The notes beneath the pieces are model-generated. The model saw only the letters and a program-made list of their open reading frames with translations. It did not search any database and was not told the origin of the DNA. A stretch of 64,000 nucleotides of DNA, from the NCBI GenBank assembly GCA_037043015.1, contig CM073329.1, positions 15,082,648 through 15,146,647 of the forward strand, in the 5' to 3' direction. Made by a program: the position numbers and the translations under genes. The number at the start of each line of letters is the position of its first letter. The first letter of the stretch is position 1. Source of the stretch: Bryum argenteum. Taxonomy: Eukaryota > Streptophyta > Bryopsida > Bryales > Bryaceae. Shown piece after piece: positions 25,901 through 36,061 of this stretch.

Positions 25901-28212
25901 AAACATGTTAACGGCTTTTTCCTCTTTCAAACACAACATTGAAATGTTTGAAGTATAAGTGGTTTGGATAGGTAAGAGTTAGGTAAAGATGTTGGATGAA
26001 GTAAATGAAAACTGAACGGAGGAAATGAGATTTGCACTTTTAGATCGATCATGGCACATATACTTCACTCCAATTCTAATAACTTCATGTCAAAATGGCA
26101 CATGTAATATTTCTAGTTTCATACTTTTTGAGTATTGTCGATGTGTTCGGAGATTAGTTGTGCTTCATAACCCATTTCTTCCTCAAGAATATTTAGTTTG
26201 CAATAACAACCTTAATATTCTTTCCTTTCAAACGATAGAATATCGTACTTTTAACGGACATGACCATGATGATTGCTTTAATTTCTAATTGGTGGTGTTT
26301 ATGACATGCAGGGCTGGAGTATTTACATGTAGGTTGTATTCCGAGTTTAATTCACCGCGACATCAAAAGTAGCAACATTCTTCTCAACGAAAGATATGTG
26401 GCGAAGATTGCAGACTTCGGGCTATGTAGGATTGGGCCAGCTGATGGAGAGACTCATGTAACTGCTACAGCCAAAGGGTCATTTGGTTACCTGGACCCAG
26501 AGTAATCTTTTTAACCCCTTGAGATACTTGATGCTAAATTGTCTAAATTATCAAAAAGTATCAAACCCAAAAAAAAATAAATCAATCTAAGTATATGTTT
26601 AGAAGATCCGATCATAAGATCTCAAATTCAACTTGCATATTCACTCACATATCTAATTTGATATGTTGATAGATCTTATTTTGTGAGATTGTAATAATAA
26701 AAGTTGGTTGAATGTTTGTCTCGAGAGAACCCAAAAAAACCATCTTCGATTTCTTGTGAATCTTTGGAGGTTTAGCCTTCCTCATTAGGCATAGACTTTC
26801 TAACCAAATCTAATTATCCACTCGTCTAGGTAAGGGCTATGGTTGTTATTTCTAACCTCTTTGCAAAAATTGTTGAATAATTTCCTAATGAACAATTCAA
26901 TTTGTCTAAGAAGTTGTTTACCTGTGATTAAAATTTGGTAAAGCCTTTAAAGTTGAGAGATTCAGTTCGAGGTTATGTGTTCTCAGCAAGTGCAAAGAAA
27001 GTATTTATATGTGGATTTATTTGGCATTTTGCAGGTACTATCAGACACAAATGCTGACTACCAAAAGCGATGTGTACAGCTTTGGGGTGTTTCTATTTGA
27101 ACTTATGTGTGCTCGGAAGCCAATTGACAATTTCTTTGCATCAAAAAATTCTTGCAATATTGCGGATTGGGTACTTACTTCACCTAACTATTTCTTTGAA
27201 TAGTTGTATATATTATTGTAATTATTTTCTAGAGGAACCTAAAAGAGTTCAATCTCACTATGTTTAACTCCCATAAAGAATTCAATATTAAATAAGTTAG
27301 CTCTTTACTCTGGTCTAATATGGGAGTAGAATTGTATCTAAGTGATATGGAGGTTGGAAAGTGAAGACCAATTGATAAACTCTAGTACCACAAGAGGATA
27401 GTGCTAAACTTCACATATATCTTAATGTCAAAAGTCATTGAAGTTTAGAAGTATACCATAAATCTTGAAATGCAACAATATATCATGATTTCAGTTGTTT
27501 CTAGGAAGCGAACCAAATTTAGGGAGTAAGATCCGTCTCCTACTTACTAAAATATCCTTCAATAATTTATTTTATCAAGTGAAATTGTTATCCATTGAAA
27601 CTAAGTAACTTCGAAGCACTTGAGCATAGATAATGAGATCTTTGACATTTTCAAGATGGGAGAATTTGTGTAATAAACGAGGGTACATGCCTCTAATTTG
27701 GATGATAACTCATTTTAATTAGAAAAGATTTTGACAAAGTGAAACTGAGTGTTCAACATACTCAGACTTTTTAACAAAAAAGCAAGAAACTTTGAATTTT
27801 CACGAGTTTCCATATGAAGTTTCATATCAAGGCCACAAATAGTCTCAAATATTGTCATTTAAGGATGATTTTTTAATTCAAGAGTTGATGATGGATTAGT
27901 GACATGTCTGAGTGGTGGTGGTTTTGGATTCAGGCAAAAGAGATGATGAGAACTGGAGACGCAAAAACATTGGTGGGCTCGTTTATTGCAAAGTCCAATC
28001 CTGATATGTCAAGTGTATGGAAACTGGCGGAATTGGCAATGAAGTGTGTGGAGAGGAACCCCAAATCGAGACCATCCATGAGTGCTGTAGTGAATGAGCT
28101 TCGTGAAACCATAGCCATAGTAGATCATAAGAGAGGAAATGATCATTCTAGAGCGAGCTTGAATACGGAATTTAGCATCAGAAGAAGCATGATTAAACCG
28201 CAAGTTAGATGA
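19976..28212 (+). CDS. Malectin-like/LRR receptor-like kinase (LRR-RLK subfamily I type), 15 exons
   Basis: Exons: 19976-20123, 20239-20791, 21035-21525, 21900-22026, 22127-22198, 22342-22410, 22908-22979, 23299-23367, 24149-24432, 24959-25197, 25506-25632, 25819-25890, 26312-26501, 27035-27170, 27934-28212. Phases agree throughout and give 975 aa. The order is: hydrophobic leader ([17 protein letters not shown]), a malectin-like region (exons 2-3) starting GFVSIDCG, the WNGDPC-type block before the LRRs, and short LRR exons of 69-72 nt each. Next come a Ser/Thr-rich stalk, a TM segment ([17 protein letters not shown]) and a kinase. The kinase has the glycine loop [17 protein letters not shown] lysine, HRDIKSSN catalytic loop, DFG, and GSFGYLDPE activation segment, so it looks active. 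Relatives are plasma-membrane receptors in growth, immunity and symbiosis. The ligand is unknown. The start is the 5'-most ATG; a later Met (19994) would give a shorter leader. Confidence 0.92.
22556..22808 (+). mobile_element. ~250-bp MITE with CCCCAATTCCGTTAAAATGGC ends, copy in a kinase intron
   Basis: It sits in the intron between exons 6 and 7 of the receptor kinase. The ends AATTCCGTTAAAATGGC (22560) and its inverse ending at 22804 form terminal inverted repeats. A second copy lies in opposite orientation at 32143-32393. The middle holds repeated ATATCAC/GTGATAT motifs. It has no coding capacity. The superfamily is unassigned because no clear target duplication is visible. Confidence 0.75.
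23491..23755 (+). mobile_element. ~265-bp TTAA-type MITE in a kinase intron
   Basis: This lies in the intron between exons 8 and 9. It shares with the copy at 26,511 the blocks CTTGATGCAAAATTG, AGGATCTTAAACTTAATTTGC, TTTTCACTTGTGAGATTATA and a right end TCTTTAGGGGTTGA. The end TTAA motifs are degenerate (ATAA and TTGA), suggesting some age. It belongs to the same broad TTAA/CCCC family as the piggyBac-type elements. Confidence 0.6.
23800..24115 (-). mobile_element. Inverted TTAA-type MITE copy in the same kinase intron
   Basis: Read on the minus strand it starts TTAACCCCTCCAAATCCTTC at 24115. It carries AACCGTAGGATCTC and, further on, AACCGTTGATTC and TTGTGAGATTGTCAC, the same ordered core as the other copies. 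Its left boundary (about 23800) is unclear. Together with the copy at 23,491 it forms a near head-to-head pair, so the transcript could fold here. Confidence 0.5.
26511..26776 (+). mobile_element. ~266-bp TTAA-type MITE beginning 9 bp after a kinase donor site
   Basis: TTAACCCCTTGAGATACTTG starts at 26511. The right end TCTTTGGAGGTTTAG is degenerate. Internal blocks match the copy at 23,491. It lies in the intron between exons 13 and 14, right behind the 5' splice site GTAATC at 26502, so it may have changed the donor context. The exon phase across this intron is intact. Confidence 0.6.
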
Positions 28213-29438
28213 GTTGGGGGTCATTTTTGCCTTTCTGAAAATGCTCAGAGAGCATTCATTGTTTATTATTTTTTTAACCAGACAGAAATATTCATTTGGT
28301 ATATTTTGAGTAGATTCTGTTTAACCCCTAAAAAACCACCATGTTTTTGGAGCTCCAATGTCAAAAACTGCGATTTTCTACCACCTTGAAGGATTTGACA
28401 TATGGGACCTGAATTCAATCTATTTTTTGTACTTCCAACCGTAAGATCCTTAAGGTTACTACCATCAGTAGTCAATGTTCAAATTTGAACCGTTGGATCA
28501 TCACCATTTTGAAGATCATATCATCCAAAGTCTGTAGTAAACATTTTTTTGCTACTGCCCGGAAGACAATGGCTCCTCTGTGCAAAGGCAAAGTCGATGA
28601 ATATGGGTCCAACCATGGTGCTTGTATTTTTTTCCTAGAAGCCAACTAAGTCGAGAATGCGTACACAAAATTGTAGAGCCTCATTCAAGTCTATGATCCG
28701 TCACCGAATTGTTTTGTTGGAAGGGGTCTAAACCCGGTTTATGTGGTAAAGACGGTGTTGATTTCAATAGCTCATGAAGTAAATGCGTTTTCATGAATCT
28801 GAAGGGTCAAAATGTAGCTTGTCACATTCAAAAACCATGGTAAAAGACTTTCAAGAAAAAGTCGAAAATCTCAATTTATCATGAATTTTGGAAGGATACA
28901 CAATTCCAAATTCCAGTAAATATCAAGGGCAGCCATGGAATGTTGGCTCCCTTCCATCCTCCCTCCCACCCTTGCTGCAAATAAAAAAATCCATTTCAAA
29001 ATTCTGTATGTAGTAATAACTACAACAATAATTACGGTGGTGGGCCTTCATGGGACCACTAAGTCAACCAATCGAAAGAGGGCCTGGATTGCTGCAATAT
29101 CATGTGCCGTTGCTGCCCCCATGGCCCTGCTCTCCCAGCCCCCATGCCCCTCCCATGTACCCATTGTCCTGCCCCGTCCCCGTGCCCCCTCTCCTTTGTC
29201 CGTCTCAATGTTGTCGTCCCCATCCCCGTTCCCCCTGTTCCTACCACAAGCACTATAGAAATTGAAATTCAGAGAACTATATGGTGATACCATACATTGT
29301 GTGAAATATAACATTACAAATCAATACAACAATCTTTTAAGAAATTGTGAGTCAAAAGAAGGTAAAAGTGCAACAAAATAAGTGGCACCAAAAATATAAT
29401 ATACATAATAAGATATTGGAGGATTCACGTACCATTAG

Positions 29439-31230
29439 TCAATAATCTCGTCGCCGCCGCCGTAGTGCCAAGTTTGTATGCCACCTCTCATAGCACCCAT
29501 CATTCAAGCACATAAATTTGTCACCGCATTTGTGGCAATAGTAATGTGGATCTTTTACCTTACAAACCACACAACGCTGCCTCAAGGAGTCAAGGTAGAA
29601 TGTGAAGGAGTTTGTATTACCGGACGCTTTGGTAAGGGTGGTAGTCAGCAGGTTCAGTGGATTTTCTGGACCAACCTGCTAATAACTCCTCACACAAACG
29701 TTGCTTGAACTGGAGATGAGTCATAGGTGTCACTGGATTCCTACAATTAGAATTTGCTACACAATCTAGATAAATAATGTACATATTCACTACAGTGACA
29801 TCTAGCAAAAAGAAAAAGATTCGATGCCACCATTTGTGGCTCCAAACCTGACACGAGTATGATGCCCGCAACTGATCAGCTACATTCACCCCACGCATGT
29901 GGGTGGTGTACTCCTTTAGCATTGGTGATGTCTGAATCATCTCCCGAAGGGCACCATTGCGCCGAGGCACACTAACGACAGGTTGTTCACATGGTGGTTG
30001 AATTGGCAAGCTGTGAGTAGAAATTAGAAGAACTGGTTTCTTATCTTTCCACATTACAACAGAGATGGATCGACTTACATGCATTCTCCAGTGTGTTGTC
30101 CCTTGCGGAAGATTCTTGAAACTTGCTAAGTTCTTCAGAAAATGAGGTAGCCCAATCCGATTTTGCCTGATGGTGCCTGTAGCATAGATTCCACGAGCTA
30201 GAAGAGAGGTAAATAGCCCAATGCTAGAAAAGTAATTATCCACTGTGAGGCAATGACCAACATTCCACAGACCATGACATAACCTCATAACCACCTTGTG
30301 GGCTAAGTTAGTTTCACCAACATTAGGTCCAGGTTGCACCGTCTCACCAACTGAAGGCATAACGATATTATCCTTGCCACAATAGATTTCAAAGTTATAG
30401 ACATATTTAGAAATCAAGCAAGCAAGACACCATGCCTTCAAGCCCCATTTTTGGGGCTTTTTGGGCATGTATTGTCGAATAGGAGAATACGTACCTTTGT
30501 ATCAGACCATCATTTCATCCACTGTTAGAAACTTGCCAAGACACCATGCATTTATACACCTATCTCTTATTGCATCCACAAGCCATCTAGTTTGTCCAAT
30601 TTTATCGTATCCTAGGTCTCCCCTTCTAACACCATTCAAATTGGTTAGATGCAAACACCTCCTTAGCTCTTGAAATCTGGTTCTGCTCATAATACTAGAA
30701 ATAATAGGACAAAGAAAAAAATCAGAGAACATCCAATAAGTATAATAATTGGGTTGCACTTTCATGCCCATATATAATGCCATGGCCATGAAGGCTTTCA
30801 ATTCAAGTACGCTACTATTTTTCCACCTTGCACCACCCTTTATGTCACCATTTGCATTGACCGGTTCATTAGCATACCGGTTTGTTTCTTGGATAATGGA
30901 ACTCAATATAGCCGGTGTCCAAAAAAGAGCAAAGAGTGTCCTAAAAGAAGGAATTCCACAATAATTTGTAGAAGGACCCCTCCTCCTTCCACTGAATGGC
31001 ATAGGCATTGGTGAATATGTGAAATTAGACTCATCCCATGTTTCATCCCTGAAGTCATATCTTAGGCCGGTTCCAGTTTGTGCATTTTCTAAGTCTGGAA
31101 CTTCTTCATCACTTTCTGTTTCACTTTCAATCCTAGGTAAAGTTTCACTGTCATTACCACTTTCATTTGTTCCCATTTCAGACATATCAAAACTTATACC
31201 CATGTCTTCAATATGATTTCCATGCAACAT
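29439..31230 (-). CDS. piggyBac transposase (DDE_Tnp_1_7), interrupted
   Basis: The N-terminal part (31230-30502) starts MLHGNHIEDMGISFDM. It has an acidic leader, then the conserved WTPAILSSIIQETNRYAN and LKAFMAMALYMGM blocks, and the first catalytic region FLTVDEMMV. A single in-frame TGA at 30502-30504 follows, where relatives carry Arg before YKG. The frame then continues YKGTYSPIRQYMPKKPQKWG and reaches the second Asp in LTVDNYFSS. The third site reads RGVNVADQ, where relatives usually have GVDxxDQ, so one acidic residue is Asn. A shift of frame near 29,620 separates the C-terminal cysteine-rich domain (about 29590-29439), which has RCVVC, YYCHKCGDKFMC and GCYERWH. It is therefore probably inactive, but only a few lesions are visible, implying moderate age. 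Confidence 0.85.
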
Positions 31231-31289
31231 ACCTGCTAGGTTTGACGAGTTTGATTGGAAATCGCACCTGGCAGCCTCTCCCCTCTCTC

Positions 31290-31415
31290 CACCTAGGCAG
31301 CCCCCTACGTCACTTGGGCTGCCCCCCTCCCCCCTTGTAGTAGCCCAATGGCCACCTACACAGCCCCCTACGTCACTTAGGTTGCCCCCCTCCTCTCCTG
31401 CAGTGGTCCACTAGT
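31290..31415. repeat. Tandem ~63-bp repeat inside the piggyBac element
   Basis: Two adjacent units begin CACCTAGGCAGCCCCCTACG (31290) and CACCTACACAGCCCCCTACG (31353). They share ACGTCACTTRGGYTGCCCCC. The repeat lies just upstream of the transposase start on the minus strand and could be a subterminal or regulatory repeat. Confidence 0.6.
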
Positions 31416-31630
31416 CACCTAGGCGGGCCAGTCTGGCGCCCTCAGAGGTGGCCCCCGGCTCGGCGCTGTCGCCTTGCTGGACGGGTTGGCTCCCTCCCTG
31501 GCTTTGCTCGGCGGTCTCACTGGGAGGCCAACTCGGCGTTTTGGTGCCTCCTCTTGGCTCTCCATCTTCCGCACTTGATCTCAAGCCAGCATGCTCCTCC
31601 TCCGCACTAACACTTGCTCCACTCAATCGT

Positions 31631-31930
31631 TCATCCTTCTGCGTTCCATGACATCTCCTTGTCTTCCTGTCCAGATCCGTACATTTTTGCTTGTTGAAGC
31701 AATTCGGAGGGCCACAACATGTTTTCTATGCCTCCAATTCTGTCAAGATCAAGATCAGATTCATCTGAGCAGAGTTCTTCTTGCGATAGATCGACTTCAA
31801 CTCCATGTGATTGATCTTGAGTAGATTCGTAGTTCGCAATGAGGTCAATATTCAACTGTGGAATTACAACTAGCTCTACATCCGCTCCAACATCAGAGAA
31901 GTCGCTTAGATCAGAAGGCTCCACATGCAT
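31631..31930 (-). CDS. Acidic ORF within the piggyBac element, possible 5' exon
   Basis: An ATG-initiated frame of 99 codons starts MHVEPSDLSDFSDVGADVE and is strongly acidic with many Ser, Asp, Glu and Leu residues, like N-terminal tails of piggyBac transposases. It lies 5' of the transposase in the same strand, separated by the GC-rich repeat. It could be an upstream exon spliced to the transposase, or an independent remnant. Confidence 0.35.
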   Translation of the reverse strand: MHVEPSDLSDFSDVGADVELVVIPQLNIDLIANYESTQDQSHGVEVDLSQEELCSDESDLDLDRIGGIENMLWPSELLQQAKMYGSGQEDKEMSWNAEG

Positions 31931-32142
31931 GAGATGCGGTTAATCTAAAAGTTGTGGACTTGGCTGTGATGTGCTTGGTGGTGGTGATTGATGTAATCGA
32001 CAGCTTCTTCGTAGTGGAATTCCATCCCACTCCATCTGTGGAATAGTAAGTTCCAACACACTATGTGAGTACACCATGCATGTTTGAATCTTGATATTGA
32101 TTGAAAGAGACATTACAGTTTGATTACTCTACCTGCTTCTAA

Positions 32143-32393
32143 CCCCAATTCCGTTAAAATGGCATTATTCCGGTAAAATGGCACACCTCAACTTTCTGAA
32201 CTGTAGCTCAAAAACCATGTGATATAACAGAATTTTAAGGTGATATTAGGGAAAATGAGTGACAATGTATATAAAGAAGTGATAATACAAAAAATTGTGA
32301 TATTATAGAATATACCATTTTATATGAGCACAAATGTAAGATCTAGTGTGACAAAATGGCACATGGCATAGTGCCATTTTAACGAAATTGGGG
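32143..32393 (-). mobile_element. 251-bp MITE with CCCCAATTCCGTTAAAATGGC ends, nested in piggyBac
   Basis: CCCCAATTCCGTTAAAATGG at 32143 and the inverse ending at 32393 bound the element. The interior matches the copy at 22,556 in reverse orientation, including ACATGGCATAGTGCCATTTT. It lies within the piggyBac element just downstream of the second ORF, so it inserted after, or travelled with, that element. Confidence 0.78.
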
Positions 32394-32434
32394 TTTTCTC
32401 CCTTTTGCGTGGTCTACCTTTGTGCAACATATTG

Positions 32435-33376
32435 TCAATCCTCCCAAACGTCTCTTACAATGTCTAGAAATTCCTGGTCAAATTTTTGCTGCTCTTTCCA
32501 CCCTAGTATGAATGCAGCCTGTCTATAAAAATGGTGTCTGTAGTTCTTAGCTTTTGCTACCGCAGGCCACTTTCTACTCTTCTTCCGAACCGGGAGTTCA
32601 CGCAGATGTTGCTGATCTAACAATCTAATCAAACGATCTACTTGTGATGGAAGCAACTTATGTTCCCTAGCCCAGCATGCAAGTCGAACTGCGTGACTTT
32701 GACATGACCCTGTGTTCTTGCCGTGCTCCCCCCTAGGCTCTTTCTGCAGCGTCGTAGGCATCAACGACAAGGACTGAACCTCCTTGGGATGGACCGAAGT
32801 TAGCACCTTCACCGCCCCTCCTGTTTGCCGAAGAAAAGCACCGCTTTCAACCGCTGACGATGGCTGCACCTCCGGCTTCTTAACCGACTGTTCCACCTCT
32901 TGTGGTACACAAAAGAGATCTGCCGATGACGGACCTCCCCACTGCTCGAACCCAGCCCGCCGTTTAGTTCGAGCCAGCCGTTTCTCATGCGTCAACCTTG
33001 GCACGTCCGGTTCCGTCGAATCACGCCGCAACTCCCCCCCTGTTGAATTCTCAGCTGCCGCCGACGACCCTCTTGACTGCAGGACCTTCGTTGATTCTTC
33101 CCATGTCGGTCCCTTGCGATTTCTAACGCTATTTGTAACTTCTACTTTTACTCGTAGTACCGTGTCCTCTCCTCGTGCTAACCACAGATTGCCTCTACCT
33201 CGCGTTGTATCTGAAATGTGTGTCTCACAGTGAGTGCCCTCATGAACCTTCCCACCAATCTCTAACAATGTGCAAGAAGTATGTGTTTCCTGTAGTATAT
33301 TTGCAGTAGGAGAGTGCTCATGAACATACAAATCACAGTATCCACAATCCATTGTGTTTGTCTGATAGAAAGACAT
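32435..33376 (-). CDS. Second ORF of the piggyBac element, unrecognised (313 aa)
   Basis: The frame starts MSFYQTNTMDCGYCDLYVHE, with a CxxC plus later His and Cys residues (about 1-50) that could bind metal. A Ser/Glu/Arg-rich, probably disordered middle (about 60-215) follows. The basic C-terminal ~90 residues include LIRLLDQQHLRELPVRKKSR and end FLDIVRDVWED. I do not recognise a family. It lies between the transposase and the right end on the same strand, with GC content higher than the surrounding DNA. It could be an accessory protein of the element or a captured host gene piece. Confidence 0.45.
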   Translation of the reverse strand: MSFYQTNTMDCGYCDLYVHEHSPTANILQETHTSCTLLEIGGKVHEGTHCETHISDTTRGRGNLWLARGEDTVLRVKVEVTNSVRNRKGPTWEESTKVLQSRGSSAAAENSTGGELRRDSTEPDVPRLTHEKRLARTKRRAGFEQWGGPSSADLFCVPQEVEQSVKKPEVQPSSAVESGAFLRQTGGAVKVLTSVHPKEVQSLSLMPTTLQKEPRGEHGKNTGSCQSHAVRLACWAREHKLLPSQVDRLIRLLDQQHLRELPVRKKSRKWPAVAKAKNYRHHFYRQAAFILGWKEQQKFDQEFLDIVRDVWED

Positions 33377-33869
33377 GCTTACAAAACTTTGAATTTAAAA
33401 CTTAATATTTGCAAATTTCATGTGAAGAGAACCGTTTAGCCTTCTGCATTGAGTACCATACCGTTACCAGAATGCGTGCATTCAAGTTGAAAGTTGGCCA
33501 ACTGCCGCCATCTCCTTTTCAAGCAAAACTAGGTTACCACTAAACCCAGTCTAAACCCGCTGCCCTTCTCTATTATGTTCGCCTGACCCACAAAACTGCC
33601 CCCCTTTTGCACTTAGCACTCATTGGCTCTAATGCCTGCCCACACTGCCCTCCTGAAGCTCAAAATCAAAAATATGCAAAATTAGGGTCAAAAATAGGAA
33701 TTAAGATTCAAAAATTTTACCACATCTACTCAAGCATAATCCCTTCTTCCTCTAAAATTACAGTCCAAAATTCGAATTTTAACTCACTAAATTACCCTGA
33801 CCAGCATCGGTAAAAGCCGAATCGGTGGCCGTGGTCGTTTAGGGGTTAATAGGAATAGGTGAATTCAGA

Positions 33870-34720
33870 TTTTTGGTAGACTTACGTGTGGTAAGTCCAC
33901 CTCAACATAGATGTCGATAGGCGGAACACAAGTCGAGAAGCTCAACAACTTTAGCTCTCTTATTGCAGTTCCATGTTAGGCTTTTTCCGGCATCACAGAT
34001 ATGATTTAGCTGGATCCTTTCGAGTCGGCTCTCTCTTTTCTCTTTGCCTCTTGGTCTTTCGCCAAGCTCCACAAGAAAGCCGTGCTTAGTCGTGCGTATT
34101 GTATTCTTTGCTCGTCTCTCATTAATGATTGAGATGTCGTTACATTAATTTTAATTACCTTGTACTTGTTGTGTAAGAAGAGTTTTGTATGCAATGAAAA
34201 GAATTGCTTTCTTTCGGTTGTAGGCCGACACTGCAATTGCGTAGAGCAAGTAGTGTTTGTAATCTTTTTGTCCCTTCAGAAGAAGACAAGCCATATTCTC
34301 CGAGGTCCTTACATTTCTTGGTAAGAGGACTGTTCGTGACTTTGTGTAAGAACTTGTCAGTCATGGCAGAGTTTTGGGACTTGGGAAATATAGATCAGTT
34401 TGATAGAGAAAACTTCCATCTATGGAAATTTCAAATGCGTGTTGTGTTCATGGAAAGGGATCTTTTGACGATAGTTGACGGATCTGAAGTTAAGCTGGAT
34501 GTGGCTTCACTTGACCAGGTAGCTTGGATCAAACAAGATAGTCAGGCCATCAGTCTCTAGATGAGAAACATATAGGCTACGTTGGTGCATGCACTTCATC
34601 AAATTCTATTTGGAAGAAGATCAGAGTGATCCAAGAGCAAGCTTAGGAGAGAGTATCCATACTTTGCAGGAAAAGTTTTTTAAGTGTACGATAGAAGAAG
34701 GTGATAGCATTGCTACTGTC
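33870..34720 (+). mobile_element. Ty1/copia-type LTR element fossil (partial)
   Basis: A remnant with an LTR-like stretch (about 33,870-34,230) and the start of a gag-like coding region at about 34,360, of the type found in plant copia elements, begins about 20 bp after the piggyBac right end. The rest of the element is missing or unreadable. It is clearly broken, with several breaks, and looks old. Family assignment rests on the gag start only. Confidence 0.5.
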
Positions 34721-36061
34721 GGAAGTCACCAACCAAAGTAAGTCCTAAAAGCACCCATTCCAACGGTAAGAACAAGTAATGTGGACTACTTTCTAGATAA
34801 CATTCTACGGAGTTTATGTAAAGTGAAAAATAAGTATCTTCCAGATTTTGACACCGGTTTCTTCCTACAACGACCGGACCAAGTACAACAACTCAACCCC
34901 TCTCTTTTGCTTCAACCGTTACCTGCTCAACATCCGCTCTTCTAAGCCAGTTACACAACTACACCCTCAATACTCCAGATAGCTCCTTGATGCGGTTTCC
35001 CTTCAGAGGTAAACTTCTAGGAGCAACCGGATTGGCTGCGATGAATCTTTTTGTTAATGATTTAGTTTTACCTCTGTGATTTGTCAAAGGGATCCTTCCT
35101 TCTCATTTATAAAGTGCGGATTATTTCACTCTCTACTGGATGATTACAATGATCGGAGTTTCACCTTTGACGTCCTTCTCTTGCACTCCCTCCTTATCCG
35201 GAGTCCTTTCCTTACAACGCTTCAGCTATCCAGTCTTTCTACCACGACAACAAGTCACTAAGCGGCTACGCGGTTTACTCCCTAGTTTGTTATTACAACA
35301 ACTTGCCCTCTGGATAACGGTCAGGGTATTCGCATCCCTAAATCCACAAGATCCTACAGCATCACAACGTTATCCTCTCTGGTTGTTAAGACGAGCCAAT
35401 ACCGGTTTAACGATCCTCAAACAGACATTCCATCTGGAAGGTAGAAATCCGGTATGGCTTCACTCACCATACAAACTCTTCTCCCTATCCAGAAACTCGC
35501 ACGACCGTCTGCTACTTCGAAAGAAACAAGTTGAGAAACCAAGACTCTCTTACACGGACCCCTCCCGATTCTACACACACGACACCTTCCAGCAATTGAT
35601 ACTGCAGTCTCCAGAGTGCGAAAGACTCCTGCTAGCACATCCAGCTCAGACTCAACTCAAACAACGACTACCGACGCTATCCAATTAAACAAGGAGGTGA
35701 GATGCAAGCTAAACATTAACTAAGAATGGCCAAATTACAGAAAGACCCAGGGATTTCCTCCGACACCCCGATAAGTATCCACTCTTCCGGGTTTTCCAGG
35801 TACCCTTTCTAGATCCGGAATTTCCAGAATCCGAGATTCTTGGGAAATTTTGTAAAGTTAGTAACCCTAAGCATATGCAAAGATGACTTTGCAGAAAATC
35901 TTAAGGAATTTGTACATGACATTCAAACAGACCAAAAAGGCTCTTGCTAGAAACTAAGTTGCATCATGAGTTTGACATTCATGAATCATATGATTTCAAA
36001 TTCACATATATCTTTTATTTCTGTACAACTCAAACAAGAGTTAATTTCATTACACTAAAAC
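34721..36061. other. Degenerate sequence and 3' flank of membrane-protein gene A
   Basis: Positions 34,760-35,700 are C- and T-rich with several broken frames and resemble decayed mobile-element sequence with no readable domain. From about 35,850 to 36,061 the sequence matches the flank of gene B at 56,820-57,034 (shared GCATATGCAAA, GCAGAAAATCTTR, GCATCATGAGT and AACTCAAACWAGAGT). It is the 3' UTR side of gene A on the minus strand. Confidence 0.4.

Larger units (their letters stand above)
28321..33849 (-). mobile_element. piggyBac DNA transposon, 5.5 kb, TTAA at both ends
   Basis: The left end TTAACCCCTAAAAAACCACC (28321) and the inverse of the right end, TTAACCCCTAAACGACCACG (from 33849), are terminal inverted repeats with TTAA at each edge. 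Inside lie a piggyBac transposase (minus, 29439-31230), a second open frame (minus, 32435-33376), a possible further ORF at 31631-31930 and a foreign MITE (32143-32393). The element starts 108 bp after the receptor kinase stop codon. The 261-bp MITE at 7,273 shares its left-end layout and its exact right end, which supports these boundaries. piggyBac elements are best known from animals; a land-plant copy with matching MITEs is unusual. Confidence 0.8.

Noticed and set aside
29048-29314. Gly/Arg-rich minus-strand frames over a C-rich patch
   Set aside because: They are explained by the biased CCCC-rich composition inside the piggyBac element. No conserved motif is present.
35140-35688. 182-codon plus-strand frame as a protein gene
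   Set aside because: The region looks like decayed mobile-element sequence, with competing frames and no recognisable domain.
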